Of a stretch of DNA of 64,000 nt, positions 39,599 through 50,003 are shown piece by piece. The translations under genes were made by a program, and so were the position numbers. The stretch's first letter is position 1, and every line of letters begins with the position of its first letter. Below the pieces are notes generated by a model. That model was not told the origin of the DNA, did not search any database, and worked only from the letters and a program-made list of their open reading frames with translations. Source of the stretch: Sphingomonas sp. TDK1 (GTDB taxonomy: Bacteria; Pseudomonadota; Alphaproteobacteria; Sphingomonadales; Sphingomonadaceae); contig NZ_LXVY01000004.1 in assembly GCF_001650735.1 (NCBI RefSeq), forward strand, positions 425,123 through 489,122. The letters are read 5' to 3'.

Positions 39599-40336
39599 TC
39601 AGAAGTGGAAAGCTGTTCCGATATAGATCGACTGGCTGTCGCGACGCGTGTCTTCGTTGAACTGCGTCAGGCGATCCCGCTCGCTCTTGTACCGCACGCC
39701 GGCGGTAACATCGAGACGACGCGATACGGCGTAGGAACCGCCGAGATCGAACGAATAGCTGGGCTTGTCGCCGATCAGCACCGGCGTACCCGCCAGCGGA
39801 CGATCCTCGCTCGCCGCGATGCGGCCGCTCAGGCGCTTGCCCGAATAGCTGAGCGCGACTTCGGACCGGTCGCGGCTGCCCGGCTGGGTGTTCGCCATGT
39901 CGATATGAGTTACGTCGCCCGAAACGGCGAAGCGACGCCAGCCCACCGCGACGCCCAGATTATAGGCGATCGGCGCCAGGCTGACCGAGGCCGGCTTGGC
40001 CGTGGGCGTACGGCTGGCCGCTTCGACCGCGCGCGTCGAAGCGGCGCGAACGGCCATCGTCACGCCGCGTTCCGAACCGGTACGCGATTCGGCAGGCGTG
40101 AAGCGGAAGCCCGCACCGTTCATCCCGCTGCGCGCCAGTACGGCGGCAAGCTTCGGATCGGCGGCGGCGGGGGTAAAGCCACCAGCGCTCTGCAGCGCCA
40201 GCGGGGCGGGGCGAACGGCCGCTTTGGATGCGCGGTCTCGTTCCTGGGCCTGGAGCGCCGGCGAGACGACGAGCCCGGCGGCGCAGAGCGCCCCCAGCCC
40301 AAGTCCCGACATCCAACGTACCAAGCGCATTTGCAT
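39599..40336 (-). CDS. Uncharacterised exported protein, probable outer-membrane barrel
   Basis: A 245-residue protein that I do not recognise by name. It has a clear signal peptide (about residues 1-30, ending ALQAQ), a disordered alanine- and proline-rich stretch (30-115) and then alternating beta strands from about 120 (NLGVAVGWRRFAVSGDVTHI, KRLSGRIAAS, RRLDVTAGVRYK). The final residue is phenylalanine in IGTAFHF, the usual signature of outer-membrane beta-barrels. The barrel would be small, about eight strands. Its cargo or role is unknown. Confidence 0.7.
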   Translation of the reverse strand: MQMRLVRWMSGLGLGALCAAGLVVSPALQAQERDRASKAAVRPAPLALQSAGGFTPAAADPKLAAVLARSGMNGAGFRFTPAESRTGSERGVTMAVRAASTRAVEAASRTPTAKPASVSLAPIAYNLGVAVGWRRFAVSGDVTHIDMANTQPGSRDRSEVALSYSGKRLSGRIAASEDRPLAGTPVLIGDKPSYSFDLGGSYAVSRRLDVTAGVRYKSERDRLTQFNEDTRRDSQSIYIGTAFHF

Positions 40337-40467
40337 ACCTCTCTAATGGGTGCCCCTACCATGGAATCAAAGCGACGTTCCACGGGCCCGGGCAATTTTC
40401 TCGGAGTGTTGCACCAGACCCACAGATTCGTAGCAGCAGAGACCAATTGCTGACCAGCGCGTCGGCC

Positions 40468-40495
40468 TTGCTCCCGCCACATCCCGCCCTATAGA
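40468..40495 (+). promoter_or_regulatory. Possible promoter for the DUF3576-leuS-lptE-holA run
   Basis: TTGCTC at 40468-40473 and TATAGA at 40490-40495 are spaced by 16 bases, a partial match to a housekeeping -35/-10 pair. It lies 43 bases before the DUF3576 ATG. The call is weak. Confidence 0.3.
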
Positions 40496-40538
40496 TGCAG
40501 GCACTCATTTCCCTTGCCCGGTAGGAAGTACGACGTCC

Positions 40539-40973
40539 ATGAACCGCCTGTTGCGCTTTGCGATCCTGGGGTCGCTCGCTGTTTCCGCCGCCGCCTGCAG
40601 CCACCACAAGGGCCGCCCCGAAGCGGATCTCGCGGCTTCGAAGGTCACGACGATCGGCGTCAACGCCTATCTGTGGCGCGCCAGCCTAGACACGCTGAGC
40701 TTCATGCCGCTGCTCCAGACCGACTCGAACGGCGGCGTGATCGTCACCGACTGGTATGTGAATCCCAACGTCCCCACCGAGCGGATGAAGGTGACGGTGA
40801 CCGTGCTCGACCAGGATCTGCGCGCCGATGCGCTGCGGGTCGCGGCGCTGCGCGAAGTCAACCGCAACGGCGCCTGGGTCTCTGCGCCCGTGCAGGCCGC
40901 CACCGTCCAGAAGCTCGAGGACATCATCCTGACCCGTGCACGCGATCTGCGCCGCGCGGCCGTCGCCAACTAA
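40539..40973 (+). CDS. DUF3576 family lipoprotein
   Basis: A 144-residue protein of the alphaproteobacterial DUF3576 family. It begins with a signal peptide and a probable lipid-attachment cysteine (C20, in SAAACSHHKG). The conserved core is IGVNAYLWRASLDTLSFMPL and GGVIVTDWY. No function is known. It is found just upstream of leuS and lptE in many alphaproteobacteria, which hints at a role in outer-membrane biogenesis alongside LptE. leuS starts 13 bases later. Confidence 0.88.
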   Translation: MNRLLRFAILGSLAVSAAACSHHKGRPEADLAASKVTTIGVNAYLWRASLDTLSFMPLLQTDSNGGVIVTDWYVNPNVPTERMKVTVTVLDQDLRADALRVAALREVNRNGAWVSAPVQAATVQKLEDIILTRARDLRRAAVAN

Positions 40974-40986
40974 CCGGAAATAAAAC

Positions 40987-43530
40987 ATGGCGTCTCGCTT
41001 CAATCCCTTGAAGGCGGACGCGGCGTGGCAGAAGGCGTGGGAGGAAAACCGCACCTTCGCCGCCCGCGACGATTCGCCCAAGCCGAAGTCCTACGTGCTC
41101 GAGATGTTCCCCTATCCCTCGGGGCGCATCCATATGGGCCATGTGCGCAACTACACGATGGGCGACGTGCTGGCGCGCTTCCGCCGGATGAAGGGCATGG
41201 AAGTGCTGCATCCGATGGGCTGGGACGCCTTCGGCATGCCCGCCGAAAATGCCGCGATGGAAAAGAAGGTCCATCCCGGCGCCTGGACCCGCCAGAACAT
41301 CGCGACGATGAAGGCGCAGCTCAAGCGCTTGGGCTTCGCGCTCGACTGGACGCGCGAGATCGCCACCTGCGAGCCGGACTATTACGGCCAGGAACAGGCG
41401 CTGTTCCTCGACCTGTATGCAGCCGGCCTCGTCTACCGCAAGGAAAGCGCGGTAAACTGGGACCCCGTCGACATGACCGTGCTCGCCAACGAGCAGGTGA
41501 TCGACGGGCGCGGCTGGCGCTCGGGCGCGCTGGTCGAGCGGCGCAAGCTCAACCAGTGGTTCCTCAAGATCACCGATTTCGCCGACGATCTGCTCGAAGG
41601 GCTGAAGGGCCTCGAGCATTGGCCGGATAAGGTGAAGCTGATGCAGGAAAACTGGATCGGCAAATCGGAAGGCCTGCAATTCACCTGGTCGTTGTCCAAC
41701 GGCGAGGGGCTGACCGTCTACACCACGCGCCCGGACACGATCTTCGGCGCCAGCTTCGTCGCGATCGCGGCGGACCATCCGATCGCGCAGGCCCTCGCCG
41801 CAGGCAACCCCGAGGTGCAGGCGTTCATCGAGCGCTGCAAGCAGGGCGGCACCACCGCGGCCGAGCTGGAGACGCAGGAAAAGCTCGGCTGGGACACCGG
41901 GCTCACCGCGCAGCATCCGTTCGACGCCAGCTGGCAGGTGCCGGTGTACATCGCGAACTTCGTGCTGATGGACTATGGCACCGGCGCCGTGTTCGGCGTG
42001 CCGGGGCATGACCAGCGCGACTTCGAATTCGCGACCAAATACGACCTGCCGATCCGCCGCGTCGTCTCCGAAGGCGACAAGACCGACCCCAGGTTCGACG
42101 GCACCGAGGCCTATACGGGCCCCGGCACGCTGGTGAACTCGCACTTCCTCGACGGCCTCGACGTCGTCGATGCCAAGCGCGAAGTCATCCGCCGCGCCGA
42201 GGATGGCGGCTGGGGCACGGGCAGCACCGTGTGGCGCCTGCGCGACTGGGGCGTCAGCCGCCAGCGCTATTGGGGCACCCCGATCCCGATCATCCATTGC
42301 GAGGATTGCGGCCCCGTCGGCGTGCCCAAGGACCAGCTGCCGGTCTCGCTGCCCGAGGACGTGTCGTTCGACGTCCCCGGCAACCCGCTGGACCGCCACC
42401 CGACCTGGAAGCATGTCGACTGCCCCAGGTGCGGCAAGCCTGCGCGACGCGAGACCGACACGCTCGACACCTTCGTCGATTCGAGCTGGTATTTCCTGCG
42501 CTTCGCCAGCCAGCCTTCGGACAAGCCGTTCGACAAGGCGGTGGCCGAGCAGTGGCTGCCGGTTGGCCAGTATATCGGCGGGGTCGAGCATGCGATCCTT
42601 CACCTGCTCTATGCGCGCTTCTTTACCCGTGCGCTGCGCCATATCGGCCGCATCGACGTGGCCGAGCCCTTCGCGGGGCTGTTCACGCAAGGGATGGTCA
42701 CGCACGCCAGCTATTATCAGCTCGAAGAGCATGAGGGGCTGGAGCGGAAGGTCTATTTCGAGCCGACCCAGGTCTCGTTCCGCGCCGATGGCTCCGCCTA
42801 TCTGACCGACACCGGCGCCGAGGTCATCGTCGGCCGCGTCGAGAAGATGTCGAAGTCGAAGAAGAACACCGTCGACCCGACCGAGATCGTCGACCAGTAT
42901 GGCGCCGACGCGACCCGCTGGTTCGTGCTGTCCGACAGCCCGCCCGAGCGCGACCTGGAATGGAGCGAGAGCGGCATCGAAGGCGCGTGGCGCTTCGTCA
43001 ACCGGCTGTGGCGCCTGTTCGACGGGCTGGAGGCGGCTGCCAAGGACTCTGGGGGCGAGGACAAGGATCTCGACCGCAAGCTCCACCGCACCATCGCCGG
43101 CGTCGCCGAGGATATCGAGGCGCTCACCTTCAACAAGGCCGTCGCCAAGCTCTACGAGCTGACCGCGGCGATCGAGAAGGCAAAGCCCTCCGCCTCGCGC
43201 ACCGCGGCGATCCGCGCGCTGGTCCGCGTCGTGGCGCCGATGGTGCCGCATATCGCCGAAGAGGCCTGGGCCGCGATGGGCGAGCCCGGCATGATCGCCG
43301 ATGCCGCCTGGCCGGCGGTCGATCCGGCGCTGCTCGTCGACGACGAAGTAACGATCGCCGTGCAGGTCAACGGCAAGCTGCGTGACACGCTGGTGATGCC
43401 GAAGGGCGCGGCGAAGGACGTGGTCGAGGCCGCGGCACTTGCGTCGGACAAGATCGTTCGGCTGCTCGAAGGCAACGCGCCGCGCAAGATCATCGTGGTG
43501 CCCGATCGATTGGTGAACATCGTCGCATGA
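40987..43530 (+). CDS. leuS: Leucyl-tRNA synthetase
   Basis: An 847-residue class Ia aminoacyl-tRNA synthetase that charges tRNA-Leu. The HIGH motif is HMGH in [14 protein letters not shown] (near residue 52), and the KMSKS motif is in EKMSKSKKN (near 622). Between them lies the CP1 editing domain (about 225-420), with the [17 protein letters not shown] segment that removes mischarged amino acids. Length is normal. The stop overlaps lptE at ATGA. Confidence 0.97.
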   Translation: MASRFNPLKADAAWQKAWEENRTFAARDDSPKPKSYVLEMFPYPSGRIHMGHVRNYTMGDVLARFRRMKGMEVLHPMGWDAFGMPAENAAMEKKVHPGAWTRQNIATMKAQLKRLGFALDWTREIATCEPDYYGQEQALFLDLYAAGLVYRKESAVNWDPVDMTVLANEQVIDGRGWRSGALVERRKLNQWFLKITDFADDLLEGLKGLEHWPDKVKLMQENWIGKSEGLQFTWSLSNGEGLTVYTTRPDTIFGASFVAIAADHPIAQALAAGNPEVQAFIERCKQGGTTAAELETQEKLGWDTGLTAQHPFDASWQVPVYIANFVLMDYGTGAVFGVPGHDQRDFEFATKYDLPIRRVVSEGDKTDPRFDGTEAYTGPGTLVNSHFLDGLDVVDAKREVIRRAEDGGWGTGSTVWRLRDWGVSRQRYWGTPIPIIHCEDCGPVGVPKDQLPVSLPEDVSFDVPGNPLDRHPTWKHVDCPRCGKPARRETDTLDTFVDSSWYFLRFASQPSDKPFDKAVAEQWLPVGQYIGGVEHAILHLLYARFFTRALRHIGRIDVAEPFAGLFTQGMVTHASYYQLEEHEGLERKVYFEPTQVSFRADGSAYLTDTGAEVIVGRVEKMSKSKKNTVDPTEIVDQYGADATRWFVLSDSPPERDLEWSESGIEGAWRFVNRLWRLFDGLEAAAKDSGGEDKDLDRKLHRTIAGVAEDIEALTFNKAVAKLYELTAAIEKAKPSASRTAAIRALVRVVAPMVPHIAEEAWAAMGEPGMIADAAWPAVDPALLVDDEVTIAVQVNGKLRDTLVMPKGAAKDVVEAAALASDKIVRLLEGNAPRKIIVVPDRLVNIVA

Positions 43531-44030
43531 ACAAGACCGTCGCCCTGCTCGCTCCCCTCGCCCTCGCGCTCTCCGCGTGCGGGCTGCATCCGATGTACCA
43601 GGGGGGCAGCGGCGGCGCGGTCGCGACGACGCTGTCGGCGGTCGAGGTCGCGCCGATCCAGGGCCAGTCCGGCTGGCTGGTCGCCAACGCGCTCAAGGAC
43701 CGGCTGGCGAACAATGGCGGCGCGGCGGCCTATCGGCTCGAAGTGAAGCTCGACGACCAGATCATCGGCCTGGGCGTGCGGCGCGACGATTCGGTCTCGC
43801 GCGAGCGGCGGACGCTGCGCGCGCGGTACCAGCTGGTTGACCTGCGCAGCGGCCAGGTGGTGCTGGACGCCACCGCCGGGTCCGATGCAGGCATCGACGT
43901 GGTCGGTTCCGAATATGCCACGATCGCCGCCGAGAAGTCGGCGCTGGAACGGCTGTCCGGGATCGTCGCCGATCAGATCGTCGCGCGGCTTGCTCGGACG
44001 GTGCGCGAAGGCGGCGCACGGCCCAAGTGA
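43527..44030 (+). CDS. lptE: LPS-assembly lipoprotein LptE
   Basis: A 167-residue outer-membrane lipoprotein that plugs LptD and helps insert lipopolysaccharide. The signal peptide ends in the lipobox LSAC (C18), followed by the conserved GLHPMYQGG. The rest alternates beta strands and helices as expected. The position between leuS and holA is the standard proteobacterial place for lptE. It overlaps both neighbours (ATGA before, GTGA after). Confidence 0.93.
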   Translation: MNKTVALLAPLALALSACGLHPMYQGGSGGAVATTLSAVEVAPIQGQSGWLVANALKDRLANNGGAAAYRLEVKLDDQIIGLGVRRDDSVSRERRTLRARYQLVDLRSGQVVLDATAGSDAGIDVVGSEYATIAAEKSALERLSGIVADQIVARLARTVREGGARPK

Positions 44031-45049
44031 AGGCCAATGCGGGCCAGATCCGCGCGGCGGTAGACGCGCCCAGGCCCGATACTCGCCTCTATCTGCTCCA
44101 CGGCCCCGACGAAGCGGGCGCCGCCGATCTTGCCCAGCGGCTCGGCAAGGCGCTGGGACCGGACGTCGAGCGCATCGACATCGACATGAAGATGCTGCGC
44201 GATCAGCCCGGGTTACTCGCCGACGAGGCGGCGTCTCTCTCGCTGTTCGGGGGGCCACGCTACATCCGCGTTTCCAACATCGAGGAAGGCGCCGCCGAGG
44301 CGGTCGCCCTGCTGCTCGGTGCCGAGCGGGCGGGAAACCCGGTGGTGGCGATCGGCCCCAACCTCAAGACCACCGGCAAGCTGGTCAAGGCGGCGATCGC
44401 CGCGCCCACCGCGATGGCCTTCGCCTGCTATGTCCCCGAGGGCGCGGGCGCGGCCCAACTCGCGGGCACGATCGCCCGCGAACATGGCCTGCGCCTCACC
44501 GGCGACGTGCCGCAGCGGATGGCTGCGGCAGCCAATAGCGACCGCGCGATCCTCACCCGCGAGATCGAGAAGCTGGCGCTGTTCCTCGATGCCGATTCCG
44601 AACATCCGCGCGACGCCGACGGCGCGGCGCTGGATGCCATCGGCGCGGACCTCGGCGAAGGCGAGCTGTTCGGCGCGATCGAGGCCATTCTGGACGGGCG
44701 CGTGGCGGAAGTCGGCGAGGAGCTGGCCAAGCTCGGCGAAGGCGGCGGCTCGGCGATCCCACTGATGCGCCAGCTCGTCCGCCGGCTGATGACGTTGGCC
44801 GAACTCCGCGCCGAGATGGACCAGGGCGCCAGCGTCGACGACGCGATGGAGCGCCACCGCGTGTTCTTCAAGGAACGCCCGGCGACGGGACGTGCGCTGC
44901 GCCGCTGGTCCGCGCCGCAGATCGCCCGGGCGATCGAGCGAGTCCGGCAGGCCGAGCGGGCGATGATGAGCAGCGGCAGCGCAGGGGAGTTGCTGGCGGA
45001 GGTGGAATGCGTCGCGATCGCCCGGGCGGCGGCAAGGGCGAAGGGCTGA
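44027..45049 (+). CDS. holA: DNA polymerase III subunit delta
   Basis: A 340-residue clamp-loader subunit that opens the beta sliding clamp. The N-terminal half has the degenerate AAA+ fold (LYLLHGPDEAGAADLAQRL; no Walker A lysine, as expected), and the C-terminal half is the helical collar. Its GTG start overlaps the lptE stop, which follows the usual leuS-lptE-holA order. Confidence 0.92.
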   Translation: MKANAGQIRAAVDAPRPDTRLYLLHGPDEAGAADLAQRLGKALGPDVERIDIDMKMLRDQPGLLADEAASLSLFGGPRYIRVSNIEEGAAEAVALLLGAERAGNPVVAIGPNLKTTGKLVKAAIAAPTAMAFACYVPEGAGAAQLAGTIAREHGLRLTGDVPQRMAAAANSDRAILTREIEKLALFLDADSEHPRDADGAALDAIGADLGEGELFGAIEAILDGRVAEVGEELAKLGEGGGSAIPLMRQLVRRLMTLAELRAEMDQGASVDDAMERHRVFFKERPATGRALRRWSAPQIARAIERVRQAERAMMSSGSAGELLAEVECVAIARAAARAKG

Positions 45050-45055
45050 CTACAC

Positions 45056-45086
45056 GCGCTCCCTCCCGCAAGCAGGCGGGGAGCGC
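45056..45086 (+). terminator. Possible terminator hairpin after holA
   Basis: GCGCTCCC (45056-45063) pairs with GGGAGCGC (45079-45086) around a 15-base loop, seven bases after the holA stop. The T-rich tail is short (TTGCTCC), so termination may be partial. Confidence 0.4.
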
Positions 45087-45134
45087 TTGCTCCAAGGGAT
45101 TCCCTTGCGTCGCCTAGCATGCTTCAACCGCGAC

Positions 45135-47882
45135 ATGCGCTACCTTGCCCTGCCCGCCCTGCTCACCCTCCCCGTCGCCGCATATGCGCAGCAAGCGGTG
45201 CTGTTCGACGGCCGCTCCACCGCGACCATCGTCCATGACGACGCCACTTCGACCAAGCTCGCCGGCGAACTGCTCGCCCACGACATCGCCAAGCGCGCGG
45301 GCAAGACGCCGCTGGTCGCAGGCGATCTCGCAGCCTGCGAGAAGCTTTGCGTCGTCATCGGGCGGAAGGACTCCGCCCTCGTCCGCCAAGTCGCCGCCGA
45401 TGCGAAGGTCGATCTCGCCGCGCTGGACGGCCAGTGGGAACGCTATATCCGCGTCCTCGCCCCCTCAAAGCAGCATCCCGGCCGGTCCTACCTGCTGATC
45501 GCCGGCTCGGACCCGCGCGGCGCCATCTGGGGGACGGTGGACCTCAGCCGCGCGATCGGCATCTCGGCCTGGGAATGGTGGGCGGACGTGACGCCGCGCC
45601 ACGCCGATCGGCTGGTGGTCGACGGCCGCCGGCTGCTGTCCGACGCACCGTCGGTCCAGTATCGCGGCATCTTCCTCAACGACGAGGATTGGGGCCTTCA
45701 GCCCTGGGCCGCCAAGACCTATGAGCCCGAGACCGGCGATATCGGCCCCAAAACCTATGCGCGCGTCTTCGAGCTGATGTGGCGGCTCAAGGCCAATTTG
45801 ATCTGGCCGGCGATGCACGAAAGCACCAAGCCCTTCTACCAGATCCCCGGCGCTGCCGAGACGGCCAAGGCCTATGCCATCGTCGTAGGCACCTCGCATG
45901 CCGAGCCGATGCTGCGCAACAATGTGCGCGAGTGGGACGAGAAGGCCGAGGGCCCGTTCAACTTCTTCACCAATCGCGACCGGATGGCCGACTATTGGCG
46001 CCGCCGGGTGGACGAAGTGAAGGGCTTCGAGAACGTCTACACCATCGGCCTTCGCGGCAAGCACGACTCCGCGCTGGAGGGCGCCAAGAGCCCCGAACAG
46101 GCGCTCGCCGCCACCAGCCATGCGATCGAGCTGCAGCGCGGCCTGCTCGCCACCGCGCAGGGCAAGCCGGCCGATCAGATCCCGCAGGTACTCACCCTCT
46201 ACAAGGAAGTGCTCGACGTCTATCGCAGCGGGCTCAAGGTGCCCGAGGACGTGACGCTCGTCTGGCCCGAGGACAATTACGGCTATCTCGGCCAGCTACC
46301 CACCGCCGCCGAGCGGGCGCGCAAGGGCGGCTCGGGCCTTTACTACCACATCAGCTATTGGGGCCGGCCGCACGACTATCTGTGGCTGGCGACGACCCAT
46401 CCGGCGCTGATCCGCGAGCAGCTGGACCGCGCCTGGCAGACCGGCACGCGCAAGCTGTGGGTCGTCAATGTCGGCGACATCAAGCCGGGCGAGGTACTGA
46501 CGAGCTATTTCCTCGATGTCGCCTTCGACGCGAAGCTGCTGAACAAGCCGGTGCGCGCGCAGCTGTACGACTGGGCGACCACGCAATTCGGCGACCAGGG
46601 GCCGGCCGTCGGCGACGTGCTGATGGACTATTACGACCTTGCCTGGGAGCGGAAGCCCGAGTTCATGGGCTTCAGCACCGTCGAGCCCGAAACCCCGATC
46701 CGCATTGGCGACTATGTCCGAACCGGCGGCGACGAGGCGCAGGCGCGGATCGACCGCTATCAGGCGCTGCTCGACAAGGCCGAGGCACTGGCCGCGACTA
46801 TTCCCGCCGATCGCCGCGATGCCTTCTTCCAGCTGGTGCTCTATCCGGTGCGCGGGGCGGCCAAGCTCAACGAGCGCAACCTCAAGCTCGATCTCGCCGC
46901 GCTCTATGCCCGCCAGGGGCGTGCCAGCGCCAATGCTCTCGCGGAGCAAGCCCGAGCCGCGCACCAGACGATCGTCGCCGACACCGCCACCTACAATGCC
47001 CAGAACGGCGGCAAGTGGCGCGGCATCATGGACATGGCCCCGCGCCAGCTCGCCGTCTTCGCCGAACCGCCCTACCCCAAGATCGACCTAGCCCCCGTCG
47101 CCCCCTGCGGCGCAGACGCCCGCGCGCTCGCCTTCGCACCCGGCAAGCCGGAGACGCGCACCATGACCGTCTATGGCAAGGGCGCGGTGGGCGACTGGAC
47201 CGTCGAAGGGCTGGAAGGCGTCGAACTCTCCGCCCGCGCGGGACGGCTCGATGCGGGCAACGGCTATGAGATGCGCGTCTCAGTGCACTATGACGGCAAG
47301 GGCCCGATCGCCGCAGGCAAGATCCGCTGCAACGGCGCGATGGTCTATCTGGAGCCGGTGCTCCAGCCCTTCCCCGCGGGCGACGCCACGCCCGAGGTCA
47401 ACCACATCATTTCGCTGACCCCGGCCGACCTCCAGCTGGCCGGCTTGCCGTGGGAGCGGATCGCCGAACTCGGCTCGCGCGGCGCCGTGCTGCGCAGCAA
47501 ACTCGACCTGCCCTCCACCGACAAGGCGGACGCCGCCTCCCCGCTCGTCCTGCCCTTCCAGCTGGGCAACAAGGGCGACGCCGAACTCAGGATCGTCGCC
47601 CTGCCGGTCCATGCCCTCACCTCCGCGAACAAGCTCCGCATCGGCGTGCGCGTCGACGGCGGCGCGATCACCGTGCTCGAGTATGAGACCCATGGCCGCA
47701 GCGACGAGTGGAAGGCCAACGTCCTCTCCAACACCGCCGTGCGCACGCTCAAGCTCGGCCTGCTTGCGGCCGGCGCACATAAGATCGAGGTCTTCGCGAT
47801 GGACCCGGGCTTCCTGCTCGACCGGATCGATGTGCGCCTCGATGGCGCACCCGACTATTATGGCGCCCCCCCGATCCGCTGA
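45135..47882 (+). CDS. Glycoside hydrolase family 115 (xylan alpha-glucuronidase)
   Basis: A 915-residue exported enzyme with the GH115 layout: a signal peptide (about 1-18, ending AAYA), an N-terminal beta domain, a catalytic barrel with the family segments VQYRGIFLNDEDWG, NLIWPAMHE, LVWPEDNYGYLGQL and LYYHISYWGRPHDYLW, then a helical and a C-terminal beta-sandwich domain. Characterised members remove 4-O-methyl-glucuronic acid from xylan, including internal residues. The ATG at 45135 directly precedes the signal peptide; the upstream ATG at 45087 would add 16 unlikely residues. Its last 25 bases overlap the convergent SGNH gene. Confidence 0.92.
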   Translation: MRYLALPALLTLPVAAYAQQAVLFDGRSTATIVHDDATSTKLAGELLAHDIAKRAGKTPLVAGDLAACEKLCVVIGRKDSALVRQVAADAKVDLAALDGQWERYIRVLAPSKQHPGRSYLLIAGSDPRGAIWGTVDLSRAIGISAWEWWADVTPRHADRLVVDGRRLLSDAPSVQYRGIFLNDEDWGLQPWAAKTYEPETGDIGPKTYARVFELMWRLKANLIWPAMHESTKPFYQIPGAAETAKAYAIVVGTSHAEPMLRNNVREWDEKAEGPFNFFTNRDRMADYWRRRVDEVKGFENVYTIGLRGKHDSALEGAKSPEQALAATSHAIELQRGLLATAQGKPADQIPQVLTLYKEVLDVYRSGLKVPEDVTLVWPEDNYGYLGQLPTAAERARKGGSGLYYHISYWGRPHDYLWLATTHPALIREQLDRAWQTGTRKLWVVNVGDIKPGEVLTSYFLDVAFDAKLLNKPVRAQLYDWATTQFGDQGPAVGDVLMDYYDLAWERKPEFMGFSTVEPETPIRIGDYVRTGGDEAQARIDRYQALLDKAEALAATIPADRRDAFFQLVLYPVRGAAKLNERNLKLDLAALYARQGRASANALAEQARAAHQTIVADTATYNAQNGGKWRGIMDMAPRQLAVFAEPPYPKIDLAPVAPCGADARALAFAPGKPETRTMTVYGKGAVGDWTVEGLEGVELSARAGRLDAGNGYEMRVSVHYDGKGPIAAGKIRCNGAMVYLEPVLQPFPAGDATPEVNHIISLTPADLQLAGLPWERIAELGSRGAVLRSKLDLPSTDKADAASPLVLPFQLGNKGDAELRIVALPVHALTSANKLRIGVRVDGGAITVLEYETHGRSDEWKANVLSNTAVRTLKLGLLAAGAHKIEVFAMDPGFLLDRIDVRLDGAPDYYGAPPIR

Positions 47883-48736
47883 GCGGCCAGCTCGGCGGCG
47901 GCAACATCGCGCAGTCGCCGGGCAACTTCGGGGTTGATCCCGAGATCCTCGGCGGCGCGCTCGCGCGGCCCCAGGCTGCGCGGATCGTGGCCGGTGATCG
48001 CGCCGAACTCCACCAGCGCCTCCAGATAATAGCCTTCGGCGCTGGCGTGATACTGGTCCCAGGTCCACAGGCTGAACAGGCCATAGGCAATGCCGTCATA
48101 GGGATTGGGATCGGCGTATCCGTCTCGAATCGCGCGGTTCCAGGCGGTGCCGACCGGCAGCACACCGTGGATGCCATAGCCGGGCGCAAGCCCCAGCCGG
48201 TTGGCCGCCAGCAGGTCCTCGGCCATGCGATAGATGGGCAGCCCGTGCCAATGGCCGCCGGGACGATAGGTCTGGTCGGCACGCGACCAGGTCGCGACCA
48301 GATCCACCTGCGCGGCGGGATTGCGCGCATGGAACAGCGCCGCGAGCGCGCGGGCAGCGGCAAGGTGACGGGTCGGATCGCCAGGCCGCTCGGCGTCGAG
48401 GGTGCTGAAGCCCTGCAGCGCCACCACGTCCCAGCGCCGGTCGATCAGCGCCCGGCGATTCGCCAAATGCCAGGCGAGGTCCTTGCCCGGCGAGGTCTCC
48501 AGGCTCACCTGCCAGTCGAGCCCCGCTTCGACCGCGAAGGTCTTGAACAGCGCGGGTACGCCCCCGATGCCCTCGCGATTGAGATCGTTCACCCGGTCCG
48601 GCCGGTAGCGCATCACCGGCGAATTGGCGCCGAAGGTGAAGCTGTTGCCGACGAACAGGATCGTCTTGGCAGCGGCGGGCAGTGTCCAGAAAAGGCAGGC
48701 GAGGAGCAGCGCAAGGCGGCGGAGGGGCATAGGCAT
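47858..48736 (-). CDS. Exported SGNH/GDSL-type hydrolase
   Basis: A 292-residue protein with a signal peptide (about 1-23, ending LPAAAK) and an SGNH fold. Block I is FVGNSFTFG (candidate catalytic Ser32), and the C-terminal DQYHASAEGYY holds the likely Asp-x-x-His pair. Related enzymes deacetylate or de-esterify polysaccharides; beside GH115 an action on acetylated xylan is plausible but not shown. ATG at 48730 is an alternative start. It is divergent from dinB, 91 bases apart. Confidence 0.8.
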   Translation of the reverse strand: MPMPLRRLALLLACLFWTLPAAAKTILFVGNSFTFGANSPVMRYRPDRVNDLNREGIGGVPALFKTFAVEAGLDWQVSLETSPGKDLAWHLANRRALIDRRWDVVALQGFSTLDAERPGDPTRHLAAARALAALFHARNPAAQVDLVATWSRADQTYRPGGHWHGLPIYRMAEDLLAANRLGLAPGYGIHGVLPVGTAWNRAIRDGYADPNPYDGIAYGLFSLWTWDQYHASAEGYYLEALVEFGAITGHDPRSLGPRERAAEDLGINPEVARRLRDVAAAELAAQRIGGAP

Positions 48737-48827
48737 GGCCCGTTCCTAGCCGCCCAAGCTGCTGCTTCACAATGACTTGATCGGGAAATCCTGTTCCCTA
48801 TTCGTTCGATCGGCGGTATAGCGCGCC

Positions 48828-49910
48828 ATGGCCGCGTCGCCCGTCCGCAAGATCCTGCACATCGACATGGATGCGTTCTACGCGTCCGTAGAGCAGCGCG
48901 ACGATCCCGCGTTGCGCGGCAAGCCGGTGGCGGTCGGCTCGGCCGCAGCGCGCGGCGTGGTGGCGGCGGCAAGCTATGAAGCACGCGCGTTCGGCGTACG
49001 ATCGGCGCTACCCTCGGTCACCGCGCTGCGGCGCTGCCCGGACCTGATCTTCGTGCGGCCGCGCTTCGATGTGTACAAGGCGGTGTCGCAACAGATCCAT
49101 GCGATCTTCGCCGACTATACCGATCTCATCCAGCCGCTGTCGCTCGACGAGGCCTATCTCGACGTAACCGACGATCGCCGCGGGCTCGGCACCGCCTGGG
49201 CGACGGCGAAGGAGATTCGCGCGCGTATCCTGGCAGAGACGGGACTCACCGCCTCGGCAGGCGTCTCGTACAACAAGTTCCTCGCCAAGCTCGCCTCGGA
49301 TCATCGCAAGCCCAACGGCCAGTTCGCCGTCACCCCGGACATGGGGGCAGCCTGGGTGGAGACGCTGCCGGTCTCCCGCTTCCACGGCGTGGGGCCGGTG
49401 ACGGCCGCCAAGATGCAGCGGCTGGGGATCGAGACCGGCGCGGACCTGCGCGCCAAGTCGCTCGACTTTCTCCAGCAGCATTTCGGCAGCAGCGCCGAAT
49501 GGTACCACCAGATCGTCCGGGGGGTCGACGATCGGCCGGTGAACCCCAATCGCGAGCGGAAATCCTCGGGCTCCGAGACGACTTTCAGCCACGACCTCAC
49601 CGACGATGCCGAGATCGAGGTGGCGGTGCTCGGCCAGGCCGACGATGTGTGGGACTGGTGCGAACGCACCCAGGGTTTCGGCCGCACGGCAACGGTGAAA
49701 ATCAAATATGCCGATTTCCAGATCATCACGCGCAGCCGCAGCCATACGACGCCGATCACCAGCCGCGAGCAACTTCACGCCGCGAGCATCGCGCTGCTGC
49801 GGTCGGTGCTGCCGACGCCCAAGGGCATCCGGCTGGTGGGGGTGACCGTCTCCAACTTCGATCGCGGCGTGGCCGAGCCCCTGCCCCTATTCGGCCACGC
49901 GGACGCGTAA
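48828..49910 (+). CDS. dinB: DNA polymerase IV
   Basis: A 360-residue Y-family translesion polymerase. The palm residues are visible in HIDMDAFYASVEQRD (metal Asp) and LSLDEAYLDVT (Asp-Glu), with the fingers motif AASYEARAFGVRSAL. The little-finger domain covers about 240-350. The last residues (ADA) show no obvious QxxLxLF clamp-binding motif, although VAEPLPLFG near the end could serve. No LexA box was identified upstream. Confidence 0.94.
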   Translation: MAASPVRKILHIDMDAFYASVEQRDDPALRGKPVAVGSAAARGVVAAASYEARAFGVRSALPSVTALRRCPDLIFVRPRFDVYKAVSQQIHAIFADYTDLIQPLSLDEAYLDVTDDRRGLGTAWATAKEIRARILAETGLTASAGVSYNKFLAKLASDHRKPNGQFAVTPDMGAAWVETLPVSRFHGVGPVTAAKMQRLGIETGADLRAKSLDFLQQHFGSSAEWYHQIVRGVDDRPVNPNRERKSSGSETTFSHDLTDDAEIEVAVLGQADDVWDWCERTQGFGRTATVKIKYADFQIITRSRSHTTPITSREQLHAASIALLRSVLPTPKGIRLVGVTVSNFDRGVAEPLPLFGHADA

Positions 49911-50003
49911 CACCTTCGCGATCGTACTCTCTTGCTCCCTCTCGGGCGGGGAACCCGGATCCCGCGTCGCGCGCTTTCCCGAAGAAGAAAAAGGGGATGC
50001 AGG

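Noticed and set aside
40924..43251. 775-codon open frame on the reverse strand
   Set aside because: It is antisense to leuS and shows only shadow composition.
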